In this document: piece by piece, positions 43,734 to 51,072 of the stretch | Position numbering within the stretch: position 1 is the stretch's first letter | How the letters are laid out: each line of letters starts with the position of its first letter | Source of the DNA: an uncultured Campylobacter sp. | GTDB lineage: Bacteria > Campylobacterota > Campylobacteria > Campylobacterales > Campylobacteraceae | DNA length: 51,072 nucleotides | Direction: 5' to 3' | Assembly: GCF_938039205.1 (NCBI RefSeq) | Contig: NZ_CALHVM010000029.1 | Span: 1 to 51,072, forward strand | Notes under the pieces: model-generated | The model's input: only the letters and a program-made list of their open reading frames with translations | What the model was told of the DNA's origin: nothing | Database searches by the model: none | Translations under genes and position numbers: made by a program

Positions 43734-43949
43734 ATGATTAAAAAATATATTAAAAACATCTCGTCTTTGTATATAGACGGCTTTAGGAACATGAAGCTCG
43801 GAAGGAGCTTGTGGCTGGTGATAGCTATCAAGCTACTTATAATGTTCGGGATTTTAAAAGTATTTATCTTTGATGAAAGTTTAAATTCAAAATTTAAGAG
43901 CGACGAGGCAAAAGCAAACTTCGTCATCTCAAATTTGACAAAGGAATAA
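43734..43949 (+). CDS. DUF4492 family small membrane protein of the cyd operon
   Basis: A 71-aa protein with YIDGFRNMKLGRSLW near the N-terminus and one membrane span (about 27-45, LWLVIAIKLLIMFGILKVF). DUF4492 genes are known directly upstream of cytochrome bd genes in Campylobacterota and Bacteroidetes, as here. It ends 1 nt before cydA. A role in oxidase assembly is inferred from this linkage. Confidence 0.82.
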   Translation: MIKKYIKNISSLYIDGFRNMKLGRSLWLVIAIKLLIMFGILKVFIFDESLNSKFKSDEAKANFVISNLTKE

Positions 43950-43950
43950 A

Positions 43951-45480
43951 ATGTCTGAAATCGCTTCGGTCGATTGGTCTAGGGCGCAGTTTGCGCTCAC
44001 TGCCATATACCACTTTTTGTTTGTTCCGCTCACGCTGGGACTTAGCTTTATCATCGCCATTATGGAGAGTATCTACGTCAAAACCGGCAACGAGCAGTGG
44101 CTAAAAATCACCAAATTTTGGCTAAAACTCTTCGGTATAAACTTCGCCATCGGCGTGGCTACAGGTATCATAATGGAATTTGAGTTTGGTACCAACTGGG
44201 CGAACTACAGCTGGTTTGTTGGCGACATCTTCGGCGCGCCGCTGGCTATCGAGGGCATACTCGCGTTCTTTATGGAGGCGACGTTCTTTGCCGTTATGTT
44301 TTTTGGCTGGGATAAGGTTAGCAAGAAATTCCACCTCATCTCGACCTGGCTCGTGGCTATCGGTTCAAATTTAAGCGCGCTTTGGATCCTCATCGCAAAC
44401 GGCTGGATGCAGTATCCAATAGGTATGAAATTTAACCCTGCAACCGCTAGAATGGAAATGGAAAATTTCTTTGAAGTAGCGCTTAGCCCGGTGGGTATCA
44501 TCAAATTTTTACACACCGTTACTAGTGGCTACGTTGCTAGCGCGCTTTTCGTGATAGGAATTTCAGCGTGGTTTATCCTGAAAGGACGCCACCTAATCAT
44601 GGCTAAAAAATCCATCATCGTAGCAGCAAGCTTCGGCCTCGTTACGTCGCTATTTTTGATGTTTAGCGGCGACGAGAGCGCATATCAGGTCGCACGTACT
44701 CAGCCGATGAAACTAGCCGCGATGGAAGGCCTTTATAAAGGCGAAACAAACGCCGGCCTAGTCGCTATGGGCGTACTAGATCCGTCTAAAAAACCTGGCG
44801 ACGACAAAGATCCGTTCTTGCTCGAGATAAAATTTCCTTACGCGCTCGGAGTTATGGCCACAAGAGGGTTTAATAACTTTACGCCCGGCATAGACGATCT
44901 AGTGTATGGCAATGAAACTCACGGCATAGAGAGCGTCGCAAGCAAAATGTCCAAAGGCTCGCTAGCCGTTAGCGCGCTAGCTAGCTACAACTCCGCTAAA
45001 AAATCGGGCGATAAAGCCGCGATGGAACAAGCCGAGCAAACTCTGGCTCAAAATATGAAATTTCTAGGCTACGGATACCTAAAATCCCCGGAAAGCGCCG
45101 TGCCGCCTGTTGGCTTAACGTTTTATAGCTTCCACGTGATGGTTGCGCTTGGCACCTACTTTTTAGCGCTATTTTTCGTCGTGCTTTATCTTTGCATGGC
45201 GAACAATATCGAAAATTTCAAAAAGCTGCTCTGGATCTGCGTATTTACGATACCGCTTGGCTACGTAGCTATCGAGGCAGGCTGGATAGTAGCCGAGGTC
45301 GGTCGTCAGCCTTGGGTCGTGCAAGATCTCATGACCGTGGGCGTGGGAGCGACGAATTTATCGAGCACAAACGTCAAAATTTCGTTTATACTATTTGCAG
45401 TGCTTTTCACGGCCCTACTCATAGCCGAGATAAAAATCATGCTAAAACAAATAAAAATAGGATTTGAAAACCATGCTTAG
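43951..45480 (+). CDS. cydA: Cytochrome bd-type quinol oxidase subunit I (CydA/CioA)
   Basis: Quinol-oxidising, heme-bearing subunit of a bd-type terminal oxidase. The 509-aa protein keeps H21 (IYHFLFVPLTLG), the E101/E109 proton-channel glutamates (AIEGILAFFMEATF), the second heme His in KFLHTVTSGYV, and GRQPWVVQDLMT. In C. jejuni the homologue is CioA, which gives cyanide-resistant respiration. AAAGGAAT precedes the ATG. The next gene begins within its last codons. Confidence 0.95.
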   Translation: MSEIASVDWSRAQFALTAIYHFLFVPLTLGLSFIIAIMESIYVKTGNEQWLKITKFWLKLFGINFAIGVATGIIMEFEFGTNWANYSWFVGDIFGAPLAIEGILAFFMEATFFAVMFFGWDKVSKKFHLISTWLVAIGSNLSALWILIANGWMQYPIGMKFNPATARMEMENFFEVALSPVGIIKFLHTVTSGYVASALFVIGISAWFILKGRHLIMAKKSIIVAASFGLVTSLFLMFSGDESAYQVARTQPMKLAAMEGLYKGETNAGLVAMGVLDPSKKPGDDKDPFLLEIKFPYALGVMATRGFNNFTPGIDDLVYGNETHGIESVASKMSKGSLAVSALASYNSAKKSGDKAAMEQAEQTLAQNMKFLGYGYLKSPESAVPPVGLTFYSFHVMVALGTYFLALFFVVLYLCMANNIENFKKLLWICVFTIPLGYVAIEAGWIVAEVGRQPWVVQDLMTVGVGATNLSSTNVKISFILFAVLFTALLIAEIKIMLKQIKIGFENHA

Positions 45481-46591
45481 TTTAGAATTTTTACAAATTT
45501 ACTGGTGGTGCGTAGTTAGCTTGCTAGGCGGTTTGCTGGTGTTTATGATGTTCGTTCAGGGCGGACAGACGCTGCTTTTCGGACTTTGCAAAAACGAGCT
45601 GCAAAAGGACATGGTGATAAATTCTATCGGGCGCAAATGGGAGCTTACGTTTACTACGCTCGTAATGTTTGGCGGCGCGTGCTTTGCGGCATTTCCGCTG
45701 TTTTACGCTACGAGTTTCGGCGGCGCGTACTGGGTGTGGCTGGCGATTTTGTTTTGCTTTATCCTTCAAGCCGTTAGTTACGAATACCGCAAAAAACCGG
45801 ACAACTTCCTAGGTCAAAAAACCTATGAAATTTTCCTTTTCATAAACGGCTCTCTCGGCGTTATTTTAATCGGTATGGCCGTTAGCACGTTTTTTTCGGG
45901 TAGCGACTTTTTACTAAACGAGCACAACTTCGTACAATGGCAGACGCCGTTTCGCGGCCTTGAGGCGCTGGGCAACATCATGCTCTATCCGCTCGGTATC
46001 GCGATGTTTTTCCTAGCTCGCGTGGGCGGAGCGCTCTACCTCATCAACAACATCGACGATGCCGAGATCAGAGCCAACGCCAGAAAAGCGGCACTAAAAA
46101 ATACGATTTTGTTTTTGCCGTTCTTTTTAATATTCATCGCTTGGATATTTACAAAGACCGGCTTTGCATACGACGAGAGCGGCGTAGTGAGCTTAGTTGG
46201 CTTTAAATACGCTCTAAATTTACTCCAGATGCCGCTTGTTGCAGCTATGATAGTTATAGGCGTCGGGCTCGTGCTTTTTGGTATATTTAAGGGTGCGTTT
46301 ACGACAAGCATCTACGGCGTAGTGCCTTACGGCGTGGGTGTAGTGCTAACAGTTACGGGGCTATTTTTGATATCCGGGCTTGCGGACACGGCGTTTTATC
46401 CGTCGTTTTCAAATTTGCAAAGCTCGCTAACTATCAAAAACGCAAGCTCTAGCCACTACACGCTAAACGTAATGTTTTACGTAAGCTTTTTGGTACCCGT
46501 AGTTTTGGGCTATATCGTCGCGGTCTGGCGCGCGATGGATAGCAAAAAGATCACGGCCGACGAGATCAAGCACGATCATCACGCATATTAA
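45473..46591 (+). CDS. cydB: Cytochrome bd-type quinol oxidase subunit II (CydB/CioB)
   Basis: The 372-aa partner subunit with about nine spans and family landmarks LEFLQIYWWCVVSLLGGLLVF, RKWELTFTTLVMFGGACFAAFPLFY and the RVGGALYLINNI segment. The ATG at 45473 overlaps cydA by 8 nt; an upstream TTG start is less likely. The C-terminus is His-rich (KHDHHAY). A tiny ORF follows 8 nt after the stop. Confidence 0.95.
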   Translation: MLSLEFLQIYWWCVVSLLGGLLVFMMFVQGGQTLLFGLCKNELQKDMVINSIGRKWELTFTTLVMFGGACFAAFPLFYATSFGGAYWVWLAILFCFILQAVSYEYRKKPDNFLGQKTYEIFLFINGSLGVILIGMAVSTFFSGSDFLLNEHNFVQWQTPFRGLEALGNIMLYPLGIAMFFLARVGGALYLINNIDDAEIRANARKAALKNTILFLPFFLIFIAWIFTKTGFAYDESGVVSLVGFKYALNLLQMPLVAAMIVIGVGLVLFGIFKGAFTTSIYGVVPYGVGVVLTVTGLFLISGLADTAFYPSFSNLQSSLTIKNASSSHYTLNVMFYVSFLVPVVLGYIVAVWRAMDSKKITADEIKHDHHAY

Positions 46592-46599
46592 GGATAAAA

Positions 46600-46728
46600 A
46601 TGATAGAAGCGATAGTTTTTCTTTTTCTTTGGGTTTTGGCGCTTTTTGGCGGATATAAATTCGTCCATTTTAACATCAAACACGTCGAGAAAAACGACGA
46701 CAAATACTTTGGAAATTTGCGCGAATAA
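46600..46728 (+). CDS. 42-aa single-span peptide at the end of the cyd operon (CydX-like role?)
   Basis: A short ORF with AAGGATAAAA just ahead of its ATG, 8 nt after cydB. The 42-residue product starts MIEAIVFLFLWVLALFGGYK, one membrane span, followed by a basic and acidic tail (HVEKNDDKYFGN). Enterobacterial CydX, about 37 aa, occupies the same place and is needed for bd oxidase stability, but I see no sequence identity beyond a single span. Spacing, ribosome site and composition make it a likely real gene. Confidence 0.72.
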   Translation: MIEAIVFLFLWVLALFGGYKFVHFNIKHVEKNDDKYFGNLRE

Positions 46729-46775
46729 GCGCTGATCCGCAAATCTCGTTCTACTTAAATTTTAGCTTTTATCGC

Positions 46776-46781
46776 TATAAT
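46776..46781 (+). promoter_or_regulatory. -10 box of the alcohol dehydrogenase gene
   Basis: A perfect TATAAT 27 nt before the ATG; a leader of about 20 nt would carry the AAGGAG ribosome site. Confidence 0.5.
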
Positions 46782-46807
46782 GAGGCTAAAATTTTAAGGA
46801 GAACGAG

Positions 46808-47953
46808 ATGTTTGACTTCACTTTTCACAACCCCACTAAAATACAATTCGGCAGAGGCAAAGAGCGAAATATCGGGCTTTATATGCGCGAATTTGACGCT
46901 AAAAGAACCCTACTGATCTACGGCAGCGAACGCATCAAAAAAGAAGGACTCTTCGATACGGTCGCAGCGAGCCTAAAAGAAAACGGCATAGAGTTTATAG
47001 AGCTTGGCGGCGTGGTTAGCAACCCAGTGCTAAGCAAAGTTTACGAAGGAATCGAGCTAGCTAGGAAATTTAACGCCGATAGCGTGCTAAGCGTAGGCGG
47101 AGGCTCCTGTCTAGATAGCGCCAAAGCCATCGCCGCAGGCACGCTATATGATGGCGACGTGTGGGATTTTTTCACAGGCAAGGATCCGAGCCGCGCGTTA
47201 AAAATTTTTGACGTCATAACCCTTGCGGCGACGGGCAGCGAGATGAACTCAGGCGCAGTCGTGACAAACGAAGCTACAAAACAAAAATTCTCCATCCACG
47301 GCGACGTCCTATATCCGCTAGTCTCAGTCGTAAATCCGCAGCTACAAGCAAGCGTTAGCCGCGAGTATCTAGTCTACTCCGCCGCAGATATCATCGCGCA
47401 CAGCATCGAGGGATACTTCACGGCTAAAGTGCAGCCTGAAATCATCAACCTCTACATCGAGTCAAACATCAAAACCGTAATGAAAACGACCGAGATTTTA
47501 CTAGCAGGTCCCGATAACTACGATGCCAGAGCCGAGTTTGCCTGGGCGGCGACGATGGCGCTAAACGGCCTAACATACGTCGGCACGCACGGCTACTCCT
47601 ATCCAAACCACATGCTTGAGCACGCCATGAGCGCGGTCGTAAACTGCGCGCACGGAGCGGGTCTAGCAGTCATAATGCCAGCGTGGATGAAATGGTACAA
47701 GAGCCGAAATTTAAGCGCATTCGAGCGTTTTGCAAGGGAAATTTTTGGCGTAAAATTAGCCGACGAAGGTATCGCCGCATTTAAAGCGTGGCTTAGCAAA
47801 ATCGGAGCTCCGGTTAGCCTAAAAGCCGTCGGCATAGAGGGCGAAACGCTAGACGAGGTGCTAAATTTAGCCCACGACTACGCGGCAAACTGGCGCAAAG
47901 ACAAGCTCTACACGAAGGAAAATATCAAAGAGATTTTTGAGCTGGCGAAGTAA
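46808..47953 (+). CDS. Iron-containing alcohol dehydrogenase (YqhD/BDH type)
   Basis: A 381-aa group III alcohol dehydrogenase, probably NADPH-dependent aldehyde reduction. The start MFDFTFHNPTKIQFG is typical of the butanol dehydrogenase/YqhD branch. The NAD(P) motif is GGGSCLDSAKAIA, followed by TGSEMNSGAVVTNE. Metal ligands are expected in SAADIIAHSIEGYF and in the histidine-rich HGYSYPNHMLEHAMSAVVNCAHG. AAGGAG lies at a good distance. It is a single-gene unit. Confidence 0.9.
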   Translation: MFDFTFHNPTKIQFGRGKERNIGLYMREFDAKRTLLIYGSERIKKEGLFDTVAASLKENGIEFIELGGVVSNPVLSKVYEGIELARKFNADSVLSVGGGSCLDSAKAIAAGTLYDGDVWDFFTGKDPSRALKIFDVITLAATGSEMNSGAVVTNEATKQKFSIHGDVLYPLVSVVNPQLQASVSREYLVYSAADIIAHSIEGYFTAKVQPEIINLYIESNIKTVMKTTEILLAGPDNYDARAEFAWAATMALNGLTYVGTHGYSYPNHMLEHAMSAVVNCAHGAGLAVIMPAWMKWYKSRNLSAFERFAREIFGVKLADEGIAAFKAWLSKIGAPVSLKAVGIEGETLDEVLNLAHDYAANWRKDKLYTKENIKEIFELAK

Positions 47954-48346
47954 ATTTGAGTAAATTTGCGGCTAAATTCGGCGCTAGCAAGATACGAAAA
48001 TGCGCCGGTTTAAATTTAACCGCTGCGAGATAAATTGGTAAATTTCGGCGCTTTGGTAAAGCGGATCTGATTTGCCGAATTGTAAATTTTGCGCTTTAAA
48101 TTTACTCCGAGTTTTTCCGGGTTGCGAATTTAAACGCAAAAGTACGAAATACGCGCGCGGCAGGTAAATTTCGGCATGGCGAAAACAACAACGCAAAATA
48201 CTGCACGAATCATAAATTTAAGCGCGCAAGATAAACAAAACGCGGCCGGGCGAGCAAAATTTACTTTGCAAACGGCAAACTTACCCGCCCGCCGTAGCAA
48301 AATAGAGCAGGGCGCGCCTAAACCCTGCTCTGCGCCTAAATTTAAA
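47954..48346. other. Spacer between alcohol dehydrogenase and fdhU
   Basis: 393 bp without a believable gene: short frames on both strands lack ribosome sites and coding composition. It holds many AAATTT words and, near its right end, a hairpin that probably ends the fdhTU transcript. Confidence 0.5.
48304..48331 (-). terminator. Terminator of fdhTU
   Basis: A 9-bp perfect stem AGAGCAGGG/CCCTGCTCT with a 10-nt loop. On the minus strand it is followed by ATTTTGC, 15 nt after the fdhU stop. Confidence 0.65.
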
Positions 48347-48589
48347 CTAAGGCTTTTTGATGATAAATCTAAGCGTCGGACCGTCTTGCTCGATTTTAAG
48401 CACTTCAAAGCCCCTGTTTCTCGCGTCGTAAGGGATCGAGTTTATCGCCTGCGGGCAGTCGCAAAGTACTTCTAGCACCTCGCCGCTTTTCATTTTCGGT
48501 AGGATTTCTAGCGTCGCGACGGCGGGCATAGGGCAAGCCTCGCCTAGGATATCGAGCGTATAGCTTATTTCAAAATCGTCTTCATGCAT
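48347..48589 (-). CDS. fdhU: TusA/YedF-family sulfur-carrier protein FdhU
   Basis: An 80-aa SirA/TusA-fold protein with the CPxP motif in LGEACPMPAVATLEIL; the first Cys is the expected persulfide or selenium carrier. It directly follows the YedE-type transporter (1-nt gap). In C. jejuni the homologous pair FdhT-FdhU is needed for selenium-dependent formate dehydrogenase. Here the fdh structural genes are not in the window. Confidence 0.85.
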   Translation of the reverse strand: MHEDDFEISYTLDILGEACPMPAVATLEILPKMKSGEVLEVLCDCPQAINSIPYDARNRGFEVLKIEQDGPTLRFIIKKP

Positions 48590-48590
48590 C

Positions 48591-49799
48591 TTAGTAGCCT
48601 CCTTTGGCGAAGAAATTTCGTTTGTAGATAAACACCAGCAGCAGCGCCGAAACGAATAAACATAAATTTACCGCTAAGCCGCCCAGCGGACCGAATACCT
48701 CTAAAAGCTGGATTTTCGGGCCGTCTTTGATCCATGCCGGGATGAGATCGTAGCTAAGGGCTAGCACCATAGTTCCTACGACGTTTGCGACGCCCACGAT
48801 CATAAAGTGCAGCTGCCCCTCGGTGGCTCTATACGTCCAGCCGCACTCGCATCCGCCCGCAAATACGATACCAAAGCCGAATAAAAACGCTCCGATCGCA
48901 ACCGCCGGCGAGAAATTCGTAACCTTGCCGACGTAGCCGTTTAGCATCAGCACGAAAACGATGAGCGTGGCGATTATCATGCCATAAAAAGCGCCCTTCG
49001 TCGCGACGTCCCTGCCGAATAAAAATAGGTCGCGAAAGCACGAAGTAAAGCAAATTTGACCCTTTGAGATAATAAAACCAAAAACCAGTCCGAAAAGCAG
49101 TCCAAGCGGCAAGATGCTAGCTTTGACTTTTAGATCGAGCGCCGGCACTTGCATCAAAAGATACGCAAACCAGATAATCGCTAAAATCGCGATAATCACG
49201 CCGACGGCGAAATTTCGGTCGGCGCGGCCTTTGTCGTGCGTCGTGCCTTTGCCTTTTGGGCCGAAGTTTTTAAGTTCGGTTTTAGGCATAAAGATAGGCA
49301 GCTTGCCGACCTTGACGGCGACGTAGATGCCAAGCACCATAAATACGGCAAAAAGCCACGTATGTAGCGAAAAATACGGCAGTCCGGTGAAAAAATCAAG
49401 CAAGTTGCAGCCAAAGGCTAGACGCGCGCCAAATCCCGAAAGCAAGCCGCCGACGATAGCTTGAAAAACGCGAATTTTGCTTGCGGGTAGGCGAAATTTG
49501 ACTTTGTTTGCCATAAATGCCGCGATCGTAGCGCCGACGAACATGCCTATTAGCATAAGCCCCTCAAAGCGCGTGAGCGGGTTGCCGTCAAGGTTCGTGA
49601 TCTTGTAGTAGGAGTAGCCGCTAAGATCCATCCCGAAAAGCTCCAAAAACTCGCCGCCCCAGCGCGTCATCTCGCCGGTCACCGCCCATCCGCCGCCAAA
49701 AATCCCAAAATACACGGTCGCAACGATGGCTAAGATAATCATCGCCTGCCCGACGTTCCAGAAATTCGTTAGATATTTCGTTCTAAATTCTTTAAACAT
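48591..49799 (-). CDS. fdhT: YeeE/YedE-family membrane transporter FdhT
   Basis: A 402-aa inner-membrane protein with about ten to eleven spans and two YeeE/YedE repeats. Key cysteine motifs are FGCNLLDFFTG, GQICFTSCFRD and the GGCECGWTYRATEG loop, which lie on the sulfur/selenium conduction path in the thiosulfate transporter family. The homologue in C. jejuni (with FdhU) supports selenium supply for formate dehydrogenase. The ribosome site is weak. It is the first gene of a two-gene unit. Confidence 0.87.
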   Translation of the reverse strand: MFKEFRTKYLTNFWNVGQAMIILAIVATVYFGIFGGGWAVTGEMTRWGGEFLELFGMDLSGYSYYKITNLDGNPLTRFEGLMLIGMFVGATIAAFMANKVKFRLPASKIRVFQAIVGGLLSGFGARLAFGCNLLDFFTGLPYFSLHTWLFAVFMVLGIYVAVKVGKLPIFMPKTELKNFGPKGKGTTHDKGRADRNFAVGVIIAILAIIWFAYLLMQVPALDLKVKASILPLGLLFGLVFGFIISKGQICFTSCFRDLFLFGRDVATKGAFYGMIIATLIVFVLMLNGYVGKVTNFSPAVAIGAFLFGFGIVFAGGCECGWTYRATEGQLHFMIVGVANVVGTMVLALSYDLIPAWIKDGPKIQLLEVFGPLGGLAVNLCLFVSALLLVFIYKRNFFAKGGY

Positions 49800-50181
49800 A
49801 AATTTTCTTTGTATTAATTTCCTCGCCCCGCGAGACTAAAATTTGAGATTAAACGCGTATCTATGAGGTAGTCATCTAGGTATCCTAAAACGTGGTCGTC
49901 AAACTTGACGCTAAAAAATAAGAATTGTAGCTAAGATATTATTAAATAAAATTAAAATTTAGCTAGATTAATTTGCGATATTTTTATCTAAAATATAAAA
50001 TCTATAACCATCTTTTTTGTTTTCGTTTAGATCTTTTACCGCGACTTTCGGCCGGCATCTACCGCCTAATTTTGCTTTTTCGAGGATGTTTTAAGCGGTT
50101 CTCTTTAGTTGCTACCGCTTTGCGTGTATTTAGACCAAAGAGAACCTAGCGTTTTGACCAAAATATCTTAGATATAAAGTC
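49800..50181. other. Spacer between fdhT and ilvD
   Basis: 382 bp with no plausible gene. The left third, A/T-rich (about 49910-50010), probably carries the fdhT promoter. The right part contains a perfect 10-bp inverted repeat close to the ilvD end. Confidence 0.45.
50097..50146 (-). repeat. 10-bp inverted repeat downstream of ilvD
   Basis: GGTTCTCTTT (50097-50106) and AAAGAGAACC (50137-50146) are perfect arms around a 30-nt centre. No T-run follows on the minus strand, so it is a poor classical terminator; it may be a 3' end stabilising hairpin or an operator pair. Confidence 0.45.
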
Positions 50182-51072
50182 CTACGCCTCCAAAATCGCT
50201 CCGTTGCTAGCGTTCGTTACTAGCTTACGGTACATTCGCAGCCAGCGATACGGCAGCGGTTTTTCAATCGGCTTAAATTTCGCCCTGCGCTCGGCTATCT
50301 CAGCTTCACTTAGGCGCACGTTGATCGCGTATGTATCCACGTCGATGTCGATGATGTCGCCGTCTTCTAGCAATCCGATCATACCGCCCTCGGCGGCCTC
50401 CGGGCTCACGTGCCCGACGCTTAGCCCCCTCGTAGCGCCGCTAAAACGCCCGTCCGTGATCAGCGCCACGTCTGCGCCGAGCCCTCGCCCCATGATTAGG
50501 CTTGTAGGGCTTAGCATCTCCTGCATGCCCGGGCCTCCGCGCGGCCCTTCGTAGCGGATGACGACCACGTCGCCTTTGTTTACCTTGCCGCTTGAGATCC
50601 CCTCTATCGCCTCGTCTTGGCTGTTAAAGCAGACCGCCTTGCCGCTAAATTTGCGCTCGCCGATGATGCCCGCGGTCTTGATGACGCAGCCCTGCTCGGC
50701 CAAATTTCCAAACAAAACCGCCAGTCCGCCGACCTGCGAGTAAGCGTTTTCGACCTTGTGTATGACCGATTCGTCTTTTATGGCGCTTGCTCCGACGCGC
50801 TCGCCTAGGCTTTCGCCGCTTACCGTTAGCGCGTCTAGCCCTAGCAGCCCGTTATCGCGGCGCGAAATTTCATTTATCACGGCGCTTAGGCCGCCCGCGC
50901 GGTCGATGTCCTCCATGTGGATATTTGGCAGGCTAGGGCTGATTTTGGCGATGTGGGCGATCTTGCGGCTGATCTCGTTGAGCCCCGCGATCTGCAAATT
51001 TACTCCCGCTTCGCGCGCGATAGCCAGGATATGCAGCACGGTGTTGCTGCTGCCGCCCATCGCCATATCGAC
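50182..51072 (-). CDS. ilvD: Dihydroxy-acid dehydratase, C-terminal part (cut by the window edge)
   Basis: The Fe-S enzyme of isoleucine/valine and pantothenate synthesis. About 297 codons are present, running off the right edge. Visible landmarks are AMGGSSNTVLHILAIA, NIHMEDIDRAGG, RYEGPRGGPGMQEM and ITDGRFSGATRG with GHVSPEAAEGG, the conserved catalytic and Mg-site blocks. The C-terminus ends TNASNGAILEA. The frame is open to the edge, so the ATG further in is not the start; roughly 260 N-terminal residues are missing from view. Confidence 0.95.
   Translation of the reverse strand, partial: VDMAMGGSSNTVLHILAIAREAGVNLQIAGLNEISRKIAHIAKISPSLPNIHMEDIDRAGGLSAVINEISRRDNGLLGLDALTVSGESLGERVGASAIKDESVIHKVENAYSQVGGLAVLFGNLAEQGCVIKTAGIIGERKFSGKAVCFNSQDEAIEGISSGKVNKGDVVVIRYEGPRGGPGMQEMLSPTSLIMGRGLGADVALITDGRFSGATRGLSVGHVSPEAAEGGMIGLLEDGDIIDIDVDTYAINVRLSEAEIAERRAKFKPIEKPLPYRWLRMYRKLVTNASNGAILEA

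Noticed and set aside
48130..48475. Overlapping ORFs of about 92 and 99 codons on both strands next to fdhU
   Set aside because: They overlap fdhU and its terminator in other frames and lack ribosome sites and protein-like composition.

Overview
The window is chromosomal DNA that looks like an oral or enteric Campylobacter with moderate G+C, of the C. rectus/showae/curvus type. I infer this from gene content and from the very frequent AAATTT-centred words in the spacers, not from a database match. Gene pairs familiar from C. jejuni (typA then fliK-flgD-flgE; pyrG then recJ; moaC with a DUF493 gene; cydAB; fdhT-fdhU; ilvD) form the backbone. Accessory blocks, mostly for metal uptake, sit between them.

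Layout. 1-5357: a leftward type I-B CRISPR-Cas operon (cas8b-cas7-cas5-cas3) with cas6 just upstream. cas3 stops before helicase motif II, and no array or cas1/cas2/cas4 is visible. 5503-11221: a PLP lyase, a candidate two-hairpin small RNA, moaC, a DUF493 protein, a coiled-coil protein, a DUF4299-like protein, a lipoprotein and a Sel1-repeat protein. 11429-14013: leftward lemA, a DUF3137 gene and a membrane protein. 14972-18356: a TonB-dependent receptor and two tandem exported heavy-metal-associated (HMA) proteins. 18590-20398: typA. 20565-26100: a complete siderophore-type uptake operon (ATPase, binding protein, fused permease, TonB receptor) between typA and fliK. 26162-30045: a sigma-54 type promoter, fliK, flgD and flgE. 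30194-32966: nrdB, a nitrilase-family gene, pcm and a small gene. 33242-35239: an OprC-like copper receptor. 35467-37959: a coaE'-'recJ fusion scar, a 103-aa gene, recJ and a small ORF overlapping the recJ start. 38135-41912: a second metal-chelate ABC importer whose operon ends in an ATP-grasp ligase; it separates pyrG from recJ. 41935-46728: pyrG, then DUF4492-cydA-cydB plus a 42-aa membrane peptide. 46808-51072: an iron-containing alcohol dehydrogenase, fdhTU and the 3' part of ilvD.

How it fits together. Three of the accessory blocks concern metal import. The HMA pair and the OprC-like receptor share very similar upstream sequences, which suggests common metal control. The two ABC importers occupy junctions that are intact in C. 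jejuni, as expected for inserted islands. The observations I rate highest are the candidate sRNA with two C-rich loops (6728-6789), the coaE/recJ recombination scar with its 111-bp direct repeat, the ATP-grasp enzyme in the metal importer operon, the 42-aa cyd-operon peptide and the interrupted cas3.
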